This document shows positions 1 to 4,917 of a DNA stretch of 5,081 bases, piece by piece. The DNA is from a bacterium (GTDB taxonomy: Bacteria; Chloroflexota; Dormibacteria; Aeolococcales; Bog-877). Below the pieces are notes generated by a model. That model was not told where the DNA came from. It ran no database searches and saw only the letters and a program-made list of their open reading frames with translations. Each line of letters opens with the position of its first letter. Position 1 is the stretch's first letter. A program made the translations under genes and the position numbers. The stretch covers positions 1 to 5,081 of the forward strand of contig JAKBTP010000137.1 in the NCBI GenBank assembly GCA_021844355.1, given 5' to 3'.

Positions 1-710
1 GGACGGCGGTGATCAACCTCCTGGAGATGGACCAGGGGGAGCGGGTCACCTCCATGCTCTCGGTGGACGGCTACTCCGAGGAGACCTTCATGGTCATGGC
101 CACCCTCCGGGGCCACATCAAGAAGACCCCCGCCTCGGCCTACTCGGCGGTGCGTCGCAACGGGCTGATCGCCATGAACCTCAGCGAGGGCGACGAGCTC
201 AACTGGGTGGCCGTGAGCAACGGCAGCGACGAGATCCTGCTGGTGACCCGCCGGGGCAAGGCGCTGCGCTTCTCGGAGCGCCAGGTGCGGCCCATGGGGC
301 GGGACACCCAGGGGGTGACCGGGGTGCGCCTGCAGGCCGGTGACCTGCTGGCCGGCATGGACCTAATCCGCCCCGGCGGACATGTGCTGGTGGTGACCGA
401 GCGGGGGTATGGCAAGCTCACCCCGGTCGCCGACTACCCGGTCAAGAACCGGGCCATCCAGGGGGTGTACACCCTGGACCAGCACGCCATCTCCAAGGTG
501 GGGGAGATCGTGGGGACCAGGATGGTGCAGGACCTGTCCGAGGAGCTGATGCTGATCAGCACCAAGGGTCAGATCATCCGCATCCCCCTCGAGGGGATCA
601 GGATCTCCGGCCGCCAGACGCGGGGGGTGATCCTGATGCGTCTTGAGGACTCCGACCTGGTTGGCTCCATAGCCGGGGTGGCGCCGCCCGGCGACCTCGA
701 GGAGGCGTAG
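1..710 (+). CDS. gyrA: DNA gyrase subunit A, C-terminal part (5' end outside window)
   Basis: This is the last 235 residues of GyrA, read in frame from base 3 to the TAG at 708-710; the catalytic tyrosine domain and the start lie upstream. The fragment is the DNA-wrapping beta-pinwheel of the C-terminal domain. Repeated blade signatures are visible: KKTPASAYS (about 40-48 of the fragment), GLIAMNLSEGDEL (54-66), DEILLVTRRGKALRF (76-90), RPMGRDTQGVTGVRL (96-110), VTERGYGK (131-138) and SGRQTRGVILMRL (202-214). The fragment opens with AVINLLEMDQGERV, which in GyrA follows closely after the GyrA-box, so most of the pinwheel is present. With GyrB the enzyme introduces negative supercoils using ATP, and this domain wraps DNA chirally. 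The protein ends in a short acidic tail (DLEEA). ParC paralogues are the alternative, but the regularity and sequence of the blades favour GyrA. Confidence 0.95.
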   Translation, partial: TAVINLLEMDQGERVTSMLSVDGYSEETFMVMATLRGHIKKTPASAYSAVRRNGLIAMNLSEGDELNWVAVSNGSDEILLVTRRGKALRFSERQVRPMGRDTQGVTGVRLQAGDLLAGMDLIRPGGHVLVVTERGYGKLTPVADYPVKNRAIQGVYTLDQHAISKVGEIVGTRMVQDLSEELMLISTKGQIIRIPLEGIRISGRQTRGVILMRLEDSDLVGSIAGVAPPGDLEEA

Positions 711-725
711 TCGGCGGCCGCCTCC
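701..725 (+). repeat. Inverted repeat across the gyrA stop codon
   Basis: GGAGGCG (701-707) and CGCCTCC (719-725) are perfect 7-bp inverted arms around an 11-base loop that contains the gyrA stop codon. A second perfect palindrome, GGCGGCCGCC (713-722), overlaps it. In RNA this would be a stable GC hairpin at the end of gyrA. No T-run follows, so it is not a canonical intrinsic terminator. It could attenuate read-through into the dedA-like gene, or be a by-product of GC-rich sequence. Confidence 0.35.
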
Positions 726-747
726 GCGCCGCGGGGCTGAGCTGCCG

Positions 748-1362
748 GTGAGCCAGATCCTCGCCCAGCTCACCCACCTCCCGCCTCTCGGGGTGTACGC
801 CTTCGTCCTCCTCTGGCTGGCCGGGGAGTCGGTCGGCCTTCCCCTCCCGGACGAGGCGGTGCTGCTGACCCTGGGCTTCCTCGCCCACCGGGGATCGGTC
901 TCGCTGGTCCCCCTCATCCTGTGTGCCACCCTGGGCTCGGCGATCGGGGCGACGGTCTCCTACCAGATCGGATACGCCCTGGGAAGGCCGGTGGTGATCA
1001 GGATCGCCGGCCGGGTCGGGATCTCCCCCGAGCGCCTCGACCGCGCGGCGGTGCGGGTCCGGCGCCGGGGCGGGATCGGGGTCTTCCTCAGCCGGGTGAT
1101 CCCCTTCGCCCGCAACCTCGCCTCCTACGCCGCAGGCATCGCGGCGATCCCCCCCCGGGTCTTCTACCCAGCCATGCTCCTGGGAGCTTTGGTCTGGTGC
1201 ACCACGGTGACCTCGGTGGGGGACGCGCTGGGAAGTCACTACCACGCGATCCTCCACCTGGCCGGCCGGGGGCTGCTGATCGCCGCGGGGCTGGTCCTGG
1301 CCGGGCTCCTCGCCTATGTGGGATGGGTCCTGGTGCGTAGGCACCGCGCGGCCGGCGGCTGA
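748..1362 (+). CDS. DedA/VTT-family integral membrane protein
   Basis: This 204-residue protein starts at GTG 748 and has the size and pattern of the DedA (SNARE-associated/VTT) family. Members are inner-membrane proteins now linked to lipid scrambling or flippase activity, for example of undecaprenyl phosphate or phosphatidylethanolamine, and to envelope and proton-motive-force homeostasis. Visible family features are the N-terminal helix with GESVGLPLPDEAVLL (26-40, with the conserved acidic residues), the glycine-rich GSAIGATVSYQIGYALGR (63-80), and the signature FLSRVIPFARNLASYAAG (113-130) with its conserved Arg, Pro, Arg and Ala-Gly, followed by a helix with G146 and W150. Hydrophobic segments are at about 15-45, 52-77, 110-133, 138-160 and 172-196, and the C-terminus is basic (RRHR). 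The start gives the usual N-terminal length; no strong Shine-Dalgarno is visible. The gene lies 37 bp after gyrA on the same strand and may be co-transcribed. Substrate cannot be deduced. Confidence 0.88.
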   Translation: MSQILAQLTHLPPLGVYAFVLLWLAGESVGLPLPDEAVLLTLGFLAHRGSVSLVPLILCATLGSAIGATVSYQIGYALGRPVVIRIAGRVGISPERLDRAAVRVRRRGGIGVFLSRVIPFARNLASYAAGIAAIPPRVFYPAMLLGALVWCTTVTSVGDALGSHYHAILHLAGRGLLIAAGLVLAGLLAYVGWVLVRRHRAAGG

Positions 1363-1372
1363 TCGCGAGCGC

Positions 1373-1900
1373 TCAGTCCGGTCCTTCGCGAACTGCCACC
1401 GCCCGCATCTGGGCCTCCGCCTCCAGCTCCTCGCGGATCATCACCAGCCGACAGTGCACCCGGTTCAGCAGCTCCTGGCCGGTGCGGTCCAGGGTGAACT
1501 CGCCGAACTGGGCAGGGGCGCCCAGCCCGACCACCACCAGGTCCGCGCCCCAGCGCCGGGCCTCGTCGACGATGGCCGGGCCCGCGTCCCGGGCCTGCAG
1601 GACCTCGGTCTCCACCTTGGTCCCCAGCTTGGCGGCCAGCTCCTCCATCCTGGCCAGCATCTCCTCGGCCACCCCCAGCTCCTCGCCCAGGCTGGCCGAG
1701 AGGGGGAGGTGCCGGGGCACCTCCAGGACGGTGAGCACCAGGACCTGGGCCCGGGCCGGGCGGGCCAGCCGGCAGGCGGCGCGCAGGGCATCCTCATCGA
1801 CCTGGACCCCCTGGACCGGGACCACGATGCGGCGCGGGCCCAGCACCCCGATGCGCTCCCACTCGCCGGCCGCCCCGGGTCGGAAGAATCTCGATGCCAC
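1373..1900 (-). CDS. Universal stress protein (UspA-like) domain protein with degenerate ATP motif
   Basis: GTG at 1900 gives 175 residues. The body has the Usp Rossmann-like fold pattern: first strand RRIVVPVQG (23-31) followed by a helix (DEDALRAACRLAR), strand QVLVLTVLEV (52-61), a long helical stretch (about 70-95), and GADLVVVGLGAP (118-129) with a final strand CRLVMI (150-155). The usual nucleotide motif G-x2-G-x9-G(S/T) is not intact: aligned by eye from VVVGLG, the second Gly is Ala and the final Gly-Ser is Asp-Arg. ATP binding is therefore doubtful. The N-terminal 20 residues and the charged tail after 156 lie outside the domain. An in-frame GTG at 1963 would add 21 residues, but it would run through the palindrome and the trkA -10 box, so I prefer 1900. 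The gene is divergent from the RCK operon and ends 10 bp from dedA. In several actinobacteria the ceoBC genes are divergent from an APC permease; this gene has no membrane segments. Its role in stress or transport regulation is inferred. Confidence 0.72.
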   Translation of the reverse strand: MASRFFRPGAAGEWERIGVLGPRRIVVPVQGVQVDEDALRAACRLARPARAQVLVLTVLEVPRHLPLSASLGEELGVAEEMLARMEELAAKLGTKVETEVLQARDAGPAIVDEARRWGADLVVVGLGAPAQFGEFTLDRTGQELLNRVHCRLVMIREELEAEAQMRAVAVREGPD

Positions 1901-1908
1901 GGCTCCCC

Positions 1909-1914
1909 ATTGTG
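1909..1914 (-). promoter_or_regulatory. Possible -10 box for the Usp-like gene
   Basis: Read on the minus strand this is CACAAT, four of six matches to TATAAT, ending 8 bases before the proposed GTG at 1900. That spacing would give a nearly leaderless transcript, like the one opposite. A GGGGAG run lies only two bases before the GTG, too close for a good Shine-Dalgarno. The match is weak and rests mainly on symmetry with the divergent promoter. Confidence 0.25.
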
Positions 1915-1931
1915 CCCACTCGGGCCATCTG

Positions 1932-1945
1932 CGGGAGCGCTCCCG
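1932..1945. promoter_or_regulatory. Perfect 14-bp palindrome, candidate operator
   Basis: CGGGAGCGCTCCCG is a perfect, gapless 14-bp palindrome in the 69-bp region between the divergent Usp-like and RCK genes. With 17-bp spacers its left half (1932-1937) falls in the -35 position for both the TATACT box of the RCK operon and the CACAAT box of the Usp-like gene. A dimeric regulator bound here could control both directions. The core GAGCGCTC also occurs at 1367-1374 and inside the M20 gene at 3701-3708, so the core alone is not rare here. The protein that would bind is unknown. Confidence 0.45.
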
Positions 1946-1954
1946 AGGCCGGGC

Positions 1955-1960
1955 TATACT
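1955..1960 (+). promoter_or_regulatory. -10 box (TATACT) of the RCK operon, probable leaderless mRNA
   Basis: TATACT matches five of six positions of the -10 consensus in otherwise very GC-rich DNA. It ends nine bases before the GTG at 1970, so transcription would begin within a few bases of the start codon. No Shine-Dalgarno precedes that GTG. This is the arrangement of leaderless messages, common in actinobacteria and some related phyla. There is no recognisable TTGACA-like -35; that position is occupied by the palindrome. Confidence 0.55.
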
Positions 1961-1969
1961 CACCTCGTC

Positions 1970-2431
1970 GTGAAGGCCGTGATCGTGGGGTGTGGCCGGG
2001 TGGGGTCGGTGCTCGCCCGCGAGCTGGCGGCCGCGGGCCACGAGGTGACCGTGGTGGACACCTCCAGGACCTCCTTCGACCGCCTGGGCAGCCACTTTCC
2101 CGGGCGGATGGTGCTGGGCAACGGCATCGACCAGCATGTGCTCGAGGAGGCCGGGGCTCCCGGGGCGGACTGGTTCGTCTCGGTCACCAACGGCGACAAC
2201 CGCAACATCATGTCGGCCCAGATCGCCAAGGAGATCTTCAAGATCCCCCGGGTCATGACTCGGATCTACGATCCCATCCGGGAGGCGGTCTACCGGGAGA
2301 TGGGCCTCTACACCTACTGCCCCACACTGGTGGGCGCGGCGATCGCGCGGACCTACTTCGAGGAGGGGCCGGAGGCGGCCGACCAGGCCCGCTCGGAGCT
2401 CACCGGGTCGCTGGTGGCCAGCCTTGGCTGA
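1970..2431 (+). CDS. TrkA/RCK potassium-uptake regulator, N-domain only (CeoB-like)
   Basis: This 153-residue cytoplasmic protein is an RCK_N (TrkA_N) domain. It opens with VIVGCGRVG (4-12), the G-x-G-x-x-G dinucleotide loop, and has D30 at the end of the second strand, which favours NAD(H). Further RCK_N features are VLGNGIDQHVLEEAG (48-62), WFVSVTNGDNRNIMSAQIAKEIF (68-90) and RVMTRIYDPIREAVYREMG (94-112). The chain then ends after about 40 more residues, with no RCK_C (TrkA_C) domain; related CeoB proteins are about 220-230 residues with both. No RCK_C remnant follows, because the next gene begins immediately, so this is not a simple frameshift. RCK proteins form gating rings on Trk/Ktr transporters. 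The start is GTG 1970, fitting both the -10 position and the beta-strand. The stop overlaps the next gene by 8 bp. No membrane partner is encoded in this window. Confidence 0.88.
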   Translation: MKAVIVGCGRVGSVLARELAAAGHEVTVVDTSRTSFDRLGSHFPGRMVLGNGIDQHVLEEAGAPGADWFVSVTNGDNRNIMSAQIAKEIFKIPRVMTRIYDPIREAVYREMGLYTYCPTLVGAAIARTYFEEGPEAADQARSELTGSLVASLG

Positions 2432-3104
2432 CCGCCCCGCCTATGTGATCGTGATCGGGGGCGGCAAGGTGGGCTACTACCTGGCCCACCGACTTTTGGG
2501 GGCGGGTTACGAGGTCGCCCTGATCGAGAAGGACCGCACCCGGGCGGCGTCGATCTCCGCGCAGCTGGGCAGCTGCGCCTGCCTGGTGGGCGACGGGGAC
2601 GAGATGGCCTTCCTGGCCACCAGCGGGATCGAGAGGGCCGACGTCGTGGCCGCGGTGACGGGCGACGATGAGGACAATCTGGTGGCCTGTCAGCTGGCCA
2701 AGCGGCAGTTCAAGGTGCCGCACACCGTGGCCCGGGTGAACAACCCCAGCAACGTTCAGCTGTTCCAGAGGCTGGGGGTGGACGTGGCCGTGTCCGCCAC
2801 CGAGCTGATCCTCAACGAGATCGACAGCGCACTCGCCACCAACAGCGACGCCCAGCGGCTCCCGCTGGACGGATCCCGGGCCGGGGTGGTGCGGCTATCC
2901 GTTCCCCCGGGTGGGGGCGGCCGGCGGGCCGCCGAGACCCCCGAGCTCCGCGAGGAGCGGCTGCTGCTCCTGTTGCGGCAGGGCAAGGAGATCCCCCTGG
3001 ACTCGGTGCTGGAGGTGGGCGACCAGCTGGTCCTCTACACCGGCCGCCCGCTTCCGGACCTCACCATCCGGCCGCTGGCCGAGCCGGCGCGGGTCAGCGG
3101 CTGA
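2424..3104 (+). CDS. TrkA/RCK potassium-uptake regulator, full N+C domains (CeoC-like)
   Basis: The product is a 226-residue RCK protein. The RCK_N domain starts with VIVIGGGKVG (8-17; dinucleotide loop G12-x-G14-x-x-G17) and E35 at the end of strand two, followed by LVGDGDEMAFLATSGIERAD, VAAVTGDDEDNLVACQLAK and the CeoC-type stretch TVARVNNPSNVQLFQRLGVDVAVSATELI. An RCK_C-like domain fills about 140-226, ending in the typical DSVLEVGDQLVLYT, where nucleotide or ion ligands bind in relatives. The start is taken as TTG 2424, which overlaps the upstream RCK stop by 8 bp and suggests translational coupling. GTG 2445 is an alternative but begins directly at the first strand. The two RCK products together resemble a split form of the N-C-N-C TrkA, lacking the first C. 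The 3' end overlaps the convergent M20 gene by 11 bp. Confidence 0.9.
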   Translation: MADRPAYVIVIGGGKVGYYLAHRLLGAGYEVALIEKDRTRAASISAQLGSCACLVGDGDEMAFLATSGIERADVVAAVTGDDEDNLVACQLAKRQFKVPHTVARVNNPSNVQLFQRLGVDVAVSATELILNEIDSALATNSDAQRLPLDGSRAGVVRLSVPPGGGGRRAAETPELREERLLLLLRQGKEIPLDSVLEVGDQLVLYTGRPLPDLTIRPLAEPARVSG

Positions 3105-4491
3105 GGCCGCTCCTCCCCGCCTCCGCGAAGAGCCGCCACATCTCGGCCGCGGCCTCCATGCCTCTGAAGAGTTGGCTCAGCACCACCCGCTCATTGGGGG
3201 CGTGGATCCGGTCTCCGGGGAGCCCCACCCCGAAGAGCACGCAAGGGAGCTGAAGCTCGCCTGCCAGGGTGGCCACCGGGGGGATGCTCCCTCCCTCCCG
3301 GATGTATGCCGGGGGCCGCCCCCAGATGGACTCCACGGCCTTGGCCGCCAGCCGGACCGCGGGGTGGTCCGTGGGGGTGAGGACGAAGGGCCCGTCGTGG
3401 ATCAGGCGGAAGTCGAGCTCCACCCCCGGGGGGGCCGCGCGCCGTAGGTGCCGCTCCACCACCGTCGTGACCTGGGGGGCCAGCTGATGGGGGACCAAGC
3501 GCGAGGAGAGCTTGGCCCCGGCCCGGGCCGGGATCACGGTCTTGGCCCCTTCTCCCTGGTAGCCTCCCCAGGCGCCGCAGATCTCCAGGGTGGGCCTCAC
3601 CGTGCGCCGCTCCATGGTGGTGTACCCCGCCTCGCCACCCTTTACCGCTCCGACATCGGAGAGGAAGGCCGCCTCGTCGAAGGGCACGGCGGCGAGCTGG
3701 GAGCGCTCCTCGGGGGTGAGCTCGGTGACCTGGTCGTAGAAGCCCTCAACGGTGACCCGACCGTCGCGGTCGTGGAGCCCGGCCAGAAGGTCGGCCAGGA
3801 CGGCGAGCGGGTTGAGCACCGCCCCCCCGTACACGCCGGAGTGCAGGTCGGTCGTGGCGGCCCGGACCTCGATCTCCCAGTAGGCGAGCCCTCTCAGGCC
3901 AACGGTGAGCGCGGGCTGGTCCTCGGCGAGCATCCCGGTGTCACTGACGACACACACGTCCGCGGCCAGATCGCGGCGGTGGTCGGCCACCAGCCGGTCG
4001 AAGTGCTCCGAACCGTCCTCCTCCTCTCCCTCCACGATCATCTTGAGGTTGATGGGGAGCCGTCCTTCGGAGTCCAGGATCCCCCGGATCGCCTCCAGGT
4101 GCATGACCACGTGACCCTTGTCGTCCGCGGTCCCGCGGCCTAGGAGCTGCCCATCCCGCTCCAGGGGGACGAAGGGCGCGGCCTCCCACTCGTCCAGCGG
4201 GTCCACCGGCTGGACATCGTGATGGCCGTAGATCAAGACCGTGGGCAGGCCCGGGTCCTCGATCCTCTCGGCGAAGACCGCCGGGTGACCCTCCGTCTCC
4301 CAGACCTCGGCGCGGGTCATGCCTGAGCTCAGGGCGTGATCGCGAAGGAAGCGCGCCGACTCCGCCACGTCCTGCGCGTGCTCGGGGTCGGTGCTGACTG
4401 AGGGTATCTCCACCCATCGGGCCAGCGCCTCCACCAGGGGCCGCTGCCGCCCTGGGAGTCGACCCTTCCCGCCCGTTCCTGCACCGGTCAC
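3094..4491 (-). CDS. M20-family zinc metallodipeptidase (CNDP-like)
   Basis: This 465-residue cytoplasmic hydrolase carries the full M20 two-metal site: GHHDVQP (89-95; H90 ligand, D92), GRGTADDKG (118-126; D123 bridging), VEGEEEDGS (153-161; E157 general base, E158 ligand), SDT (183-185; D184) and IHAPNE (429-434; H430). The LHSGVYGG motif (216-223) carries the His that reaches into the partner's active site in CNDP-type dimers. The dimerisation/lid domain is about 195-395. Relatives cleave dipeptides such as Xaa-His or Cys-Gly; the substrate cannot be read here. Start GTG 4491 has a GGGGGTG Shine-Dalgarno-like run seven bases upstream, buried in a stem-loop; GTG 4434 (residue 20) is an alternative start just before the conserved fold. 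The gene lies 49 bp after the DUF5679 gene on the same strand and is probably co-transcribed from its promoter. No signal peptide is visible. Confidence 0.93.
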   Translation of the reverse strand: MTGAGTGGKGRLPGRQRPLVEALARWVEIPSVSTDPEHAQDVAESARFLRDHALSSGMTRAEVWETEGHPAVFAERIEDPGLPTVLIYGHHDVQPVDPLDEWEAAPFVPLERDGQLLGRGTADDKGHVVMHLEAIRGILDSEGRLPINLKMIVEGEEEDGSEHFDRLVADHRRDLAADVCVVSDTGMLAEDQPALTVGLRGLAYWEIEVRAATTDLHSGVYGGAVLNPLAVLADLLAGLHDRDGRVTVEGFYDQVTELTPEERSQLAAVPFDEAAFLSDVGAVKGGEAGYTTMERRTVRPTLEICGAWGGYQGEGAKTVIPARAGAKLSSRLVPHQLAPQVTTVVERHLRRAAPPGVELDFRLIHDGPFVLTPTDHPAVRLAAKAVESIWGRPPAYIREGGSIPPVATLAGELQLPCVLFGVGLPGDRIHAPNERVVLSQLFRGMEAAAEMWRLFAEAGRSGLSR

Positions 4492-4493
4492 CG

Positions 4494-4519
4494 GCGGGCA
4501 CCCCCGCTCATGCGGGGGT
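4494..4519 (-). promoter_or_regulatory. Stem-loop covering the M20 ribosome-binding site, with an alternative fold
   Basis: Bases 4500-4519 form a perfect 8-bp stem with a four-base loop (minus strand ACCCCCGC-ATGA-GCGGGGGT). Its 3' arm contains most of GGGGGTG (4505-4499), the only Shine-Dalgarno-like sequence before the M20 GTG. A second hairpin, CACC-looped with 5-bp arms (4494-4498 with 4503-4507), uses the same bases and is mutually exclusive with the first. No T-run follows, so a classical terminator of the DUF5679 gene is unlikely, though U-less termination cannot be excluded. It may limit M20 translation. Confidence 0.45.
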
Positions 4520-4540
4520 CCCGCTCGGCGGAGCCGGTGG

Positions 4541-4690
4541 TCAGGCCGCCTTCCCGATCTTGAAGATCTTGGTCCCGCAGACGGGGCAGCTCCCCGTCAC
4601 GGCCGGCTTGCCGTTCTTGAGGGTCGTGGGCTGGGGGTCTTTGATCTCGCGGCTGGTCTTGCACTTCATGCAGAAACCGGTGACGGCCAT
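4541..4690 (-). CDS. DUF5679-type small zinc-ribbon protein
   Basis: The product is 49 residues with two Cys pairs, C7-x2-C10 (FCMKCK) and C35-x2-C38 (SCPVCG), separated by a basic linker (REIKDPQPTTLKNGKPA) and followed by TKIFKIGKAA. This is the layout of the DUF5679 family, a single zinc ribbon found in actinobacteria and Chloroflexota-like genomes whose molecular function is not established. Resemblance to ribosomal or topoisomerase zinc ribbons makes nucleic-acid or ribosome association possible, but that is inference. The start is well supported: ATG 4690 has GGAGG nine bases upstream and a promoter about 50 bases upstream. The gene is first of a probable two-gene unit with the M20 dipeptidase and is divergent from the DinB-like gene. 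The length is full for the family. Confidence 0.88.
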   Translation of the reverse strand: MAVTGFCMKCKTSREIKDPQPTTLKNGKPAVTGSCPVCGTKIFKIGKAA

Positions 4691-4699
4691 GTGGGTGCC

Positions 4700-4704
4700 C
4701 CTCC
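4700..4704 (-). promoter_or_regulatory. Shine-Dalgarno site of the DUF5679 gene
   Basis: On the minus strand GGAGG lies nine bases before ATG 4690. It fixes the start of this very short gene and, with the promoter upstream, argues that it is real. Confidence 0.75.
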
Positions 4705-4716
4705 GCTGGACTGGAT

Positions 4717-4730
4717 GCCCGAAGTCGGGC
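4717..4730 (-). repeat. Small hairpin in the DUF5679 leader
   Basis: GCCCG (arms 4717-4721 and 4726-4730) pairs with CGGGC around a four-base loop; the full 14 bases read as a 6-bp inverted repeat with a two-base centre. It sits between the predicted transcription start (near 4735) and the Shine-Dalgarno site, so it would lie in the 5' leader. Function unknown; it could stabilise the short mRNA. Confidence 0.35.
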
Positions 4731-4741
4731 GAATGAGGCGC

Positions 4742-4770
4742 ATTGTATGGGCCGATCTCGCCGATCGCAA
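4742..4770 (-). promoter_or_regulatory. Sigma-70-type promoter of the DUF5679-M20 unit
   Basis: On the minus strand, TTGCGA (4770-4765; four of six to TTGACA) and TACAAT (4747-4742; five of six to TATAAT) are separated by exactly 17 bp. The predicted start near 4735 gives a leader of about 45 bases. The spacer holds two CCGATC copies (plus strand 4752-4757 and 4761-4766) nine bases apart, a possible but unproven regulator site. Confidence 0.6.
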
Positions 4771-4803
4771 GTTGCGGCCTGCATCGCCTCCACGTCCACC
4801 TCC

Positions 4804-4833
4804 CTGACCGCCCGTCCTGGGCCCCGGTACGCT
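4804..4833 (+). promoter_or_regulatory. Weak candidate promoter for the DinB-like gene
   Basis: CTGACC (4804-4809) and TACGCT (4828-4833) are 18 bp apart. The -35 has four of six matches; the -10 fits only the loose TANNNT form used in high-GC bacteria. It would leave a leader of about 78 bases. Nothing better is visible between 4771 and 4903. Confidence 0.2.
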
Positions 4834-4903
4834 TGCCCCGGCCGCCCACCGAATGCCCCAGCCAGGCGTCTCCGGGACCGAGATGGACGGCGACTTGCGC
4901 GCC

Positions 4904-4910
4904 AGGGAGG
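4904..4910 (+). promoter_or_regulatory. Shine-Dalgarno site of the DinB-like gene
   Basis: AGGGAGG ends seven bases before ATG 4918, near-ideal spacing and the strongest ribosome-binding site on the plus strand of this window. It identifies the start of a gene that would otherwise be too short to notice before the window ends. Confidence 0.75.
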
Positions 4911-4917
4911 TTGGCCG

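Noticed and set aside
598..1344. Long minus-strand open frame (248 codons) opposite the dedA-like gene
   Set aside because: Composition is dominated by Pro, Arg, Gly, Asp and Gln as expected for an antisense shadow of a GC-rich gene; no domain is recognisable, and the plus-strand frame has clear DedA motifs.
1367..1374. GAGCGCTC at the 3' end of the Usp-like gene, matching the core of the promoter palindrome, as if flanking the gene
   Set aside because: The same 8-mer occurs inside the M20 gene at 3701-3708, so it is common enough in this composition to be chance; there are no target-site duplications or element features.
1316..1969. Upstream extension of the first RCK frame, which is open back to 1316
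   Set aside because: The added residues are His/Gln/Leu-rich antisense of the Usp-like gene; the RCK fold begins right at GTG 1970, next to the -10 box.
1901..2137. N-terminal extension of the Usp-like gene, whose frame is open to 2137
   Set aside because: The extension would cross the palindrome and the RCK promoter and cover the start of the RCK gene; it has no Usp features.
3448..4143. Plus-strand open frame (231 codons) inside the M20 gene
   Set aside because: It is a shadow of the M20 coding strand; the minus-strand product has every metal ligand of the family, and the plus frame has no recognisable features or Shine-Dalgarno site.
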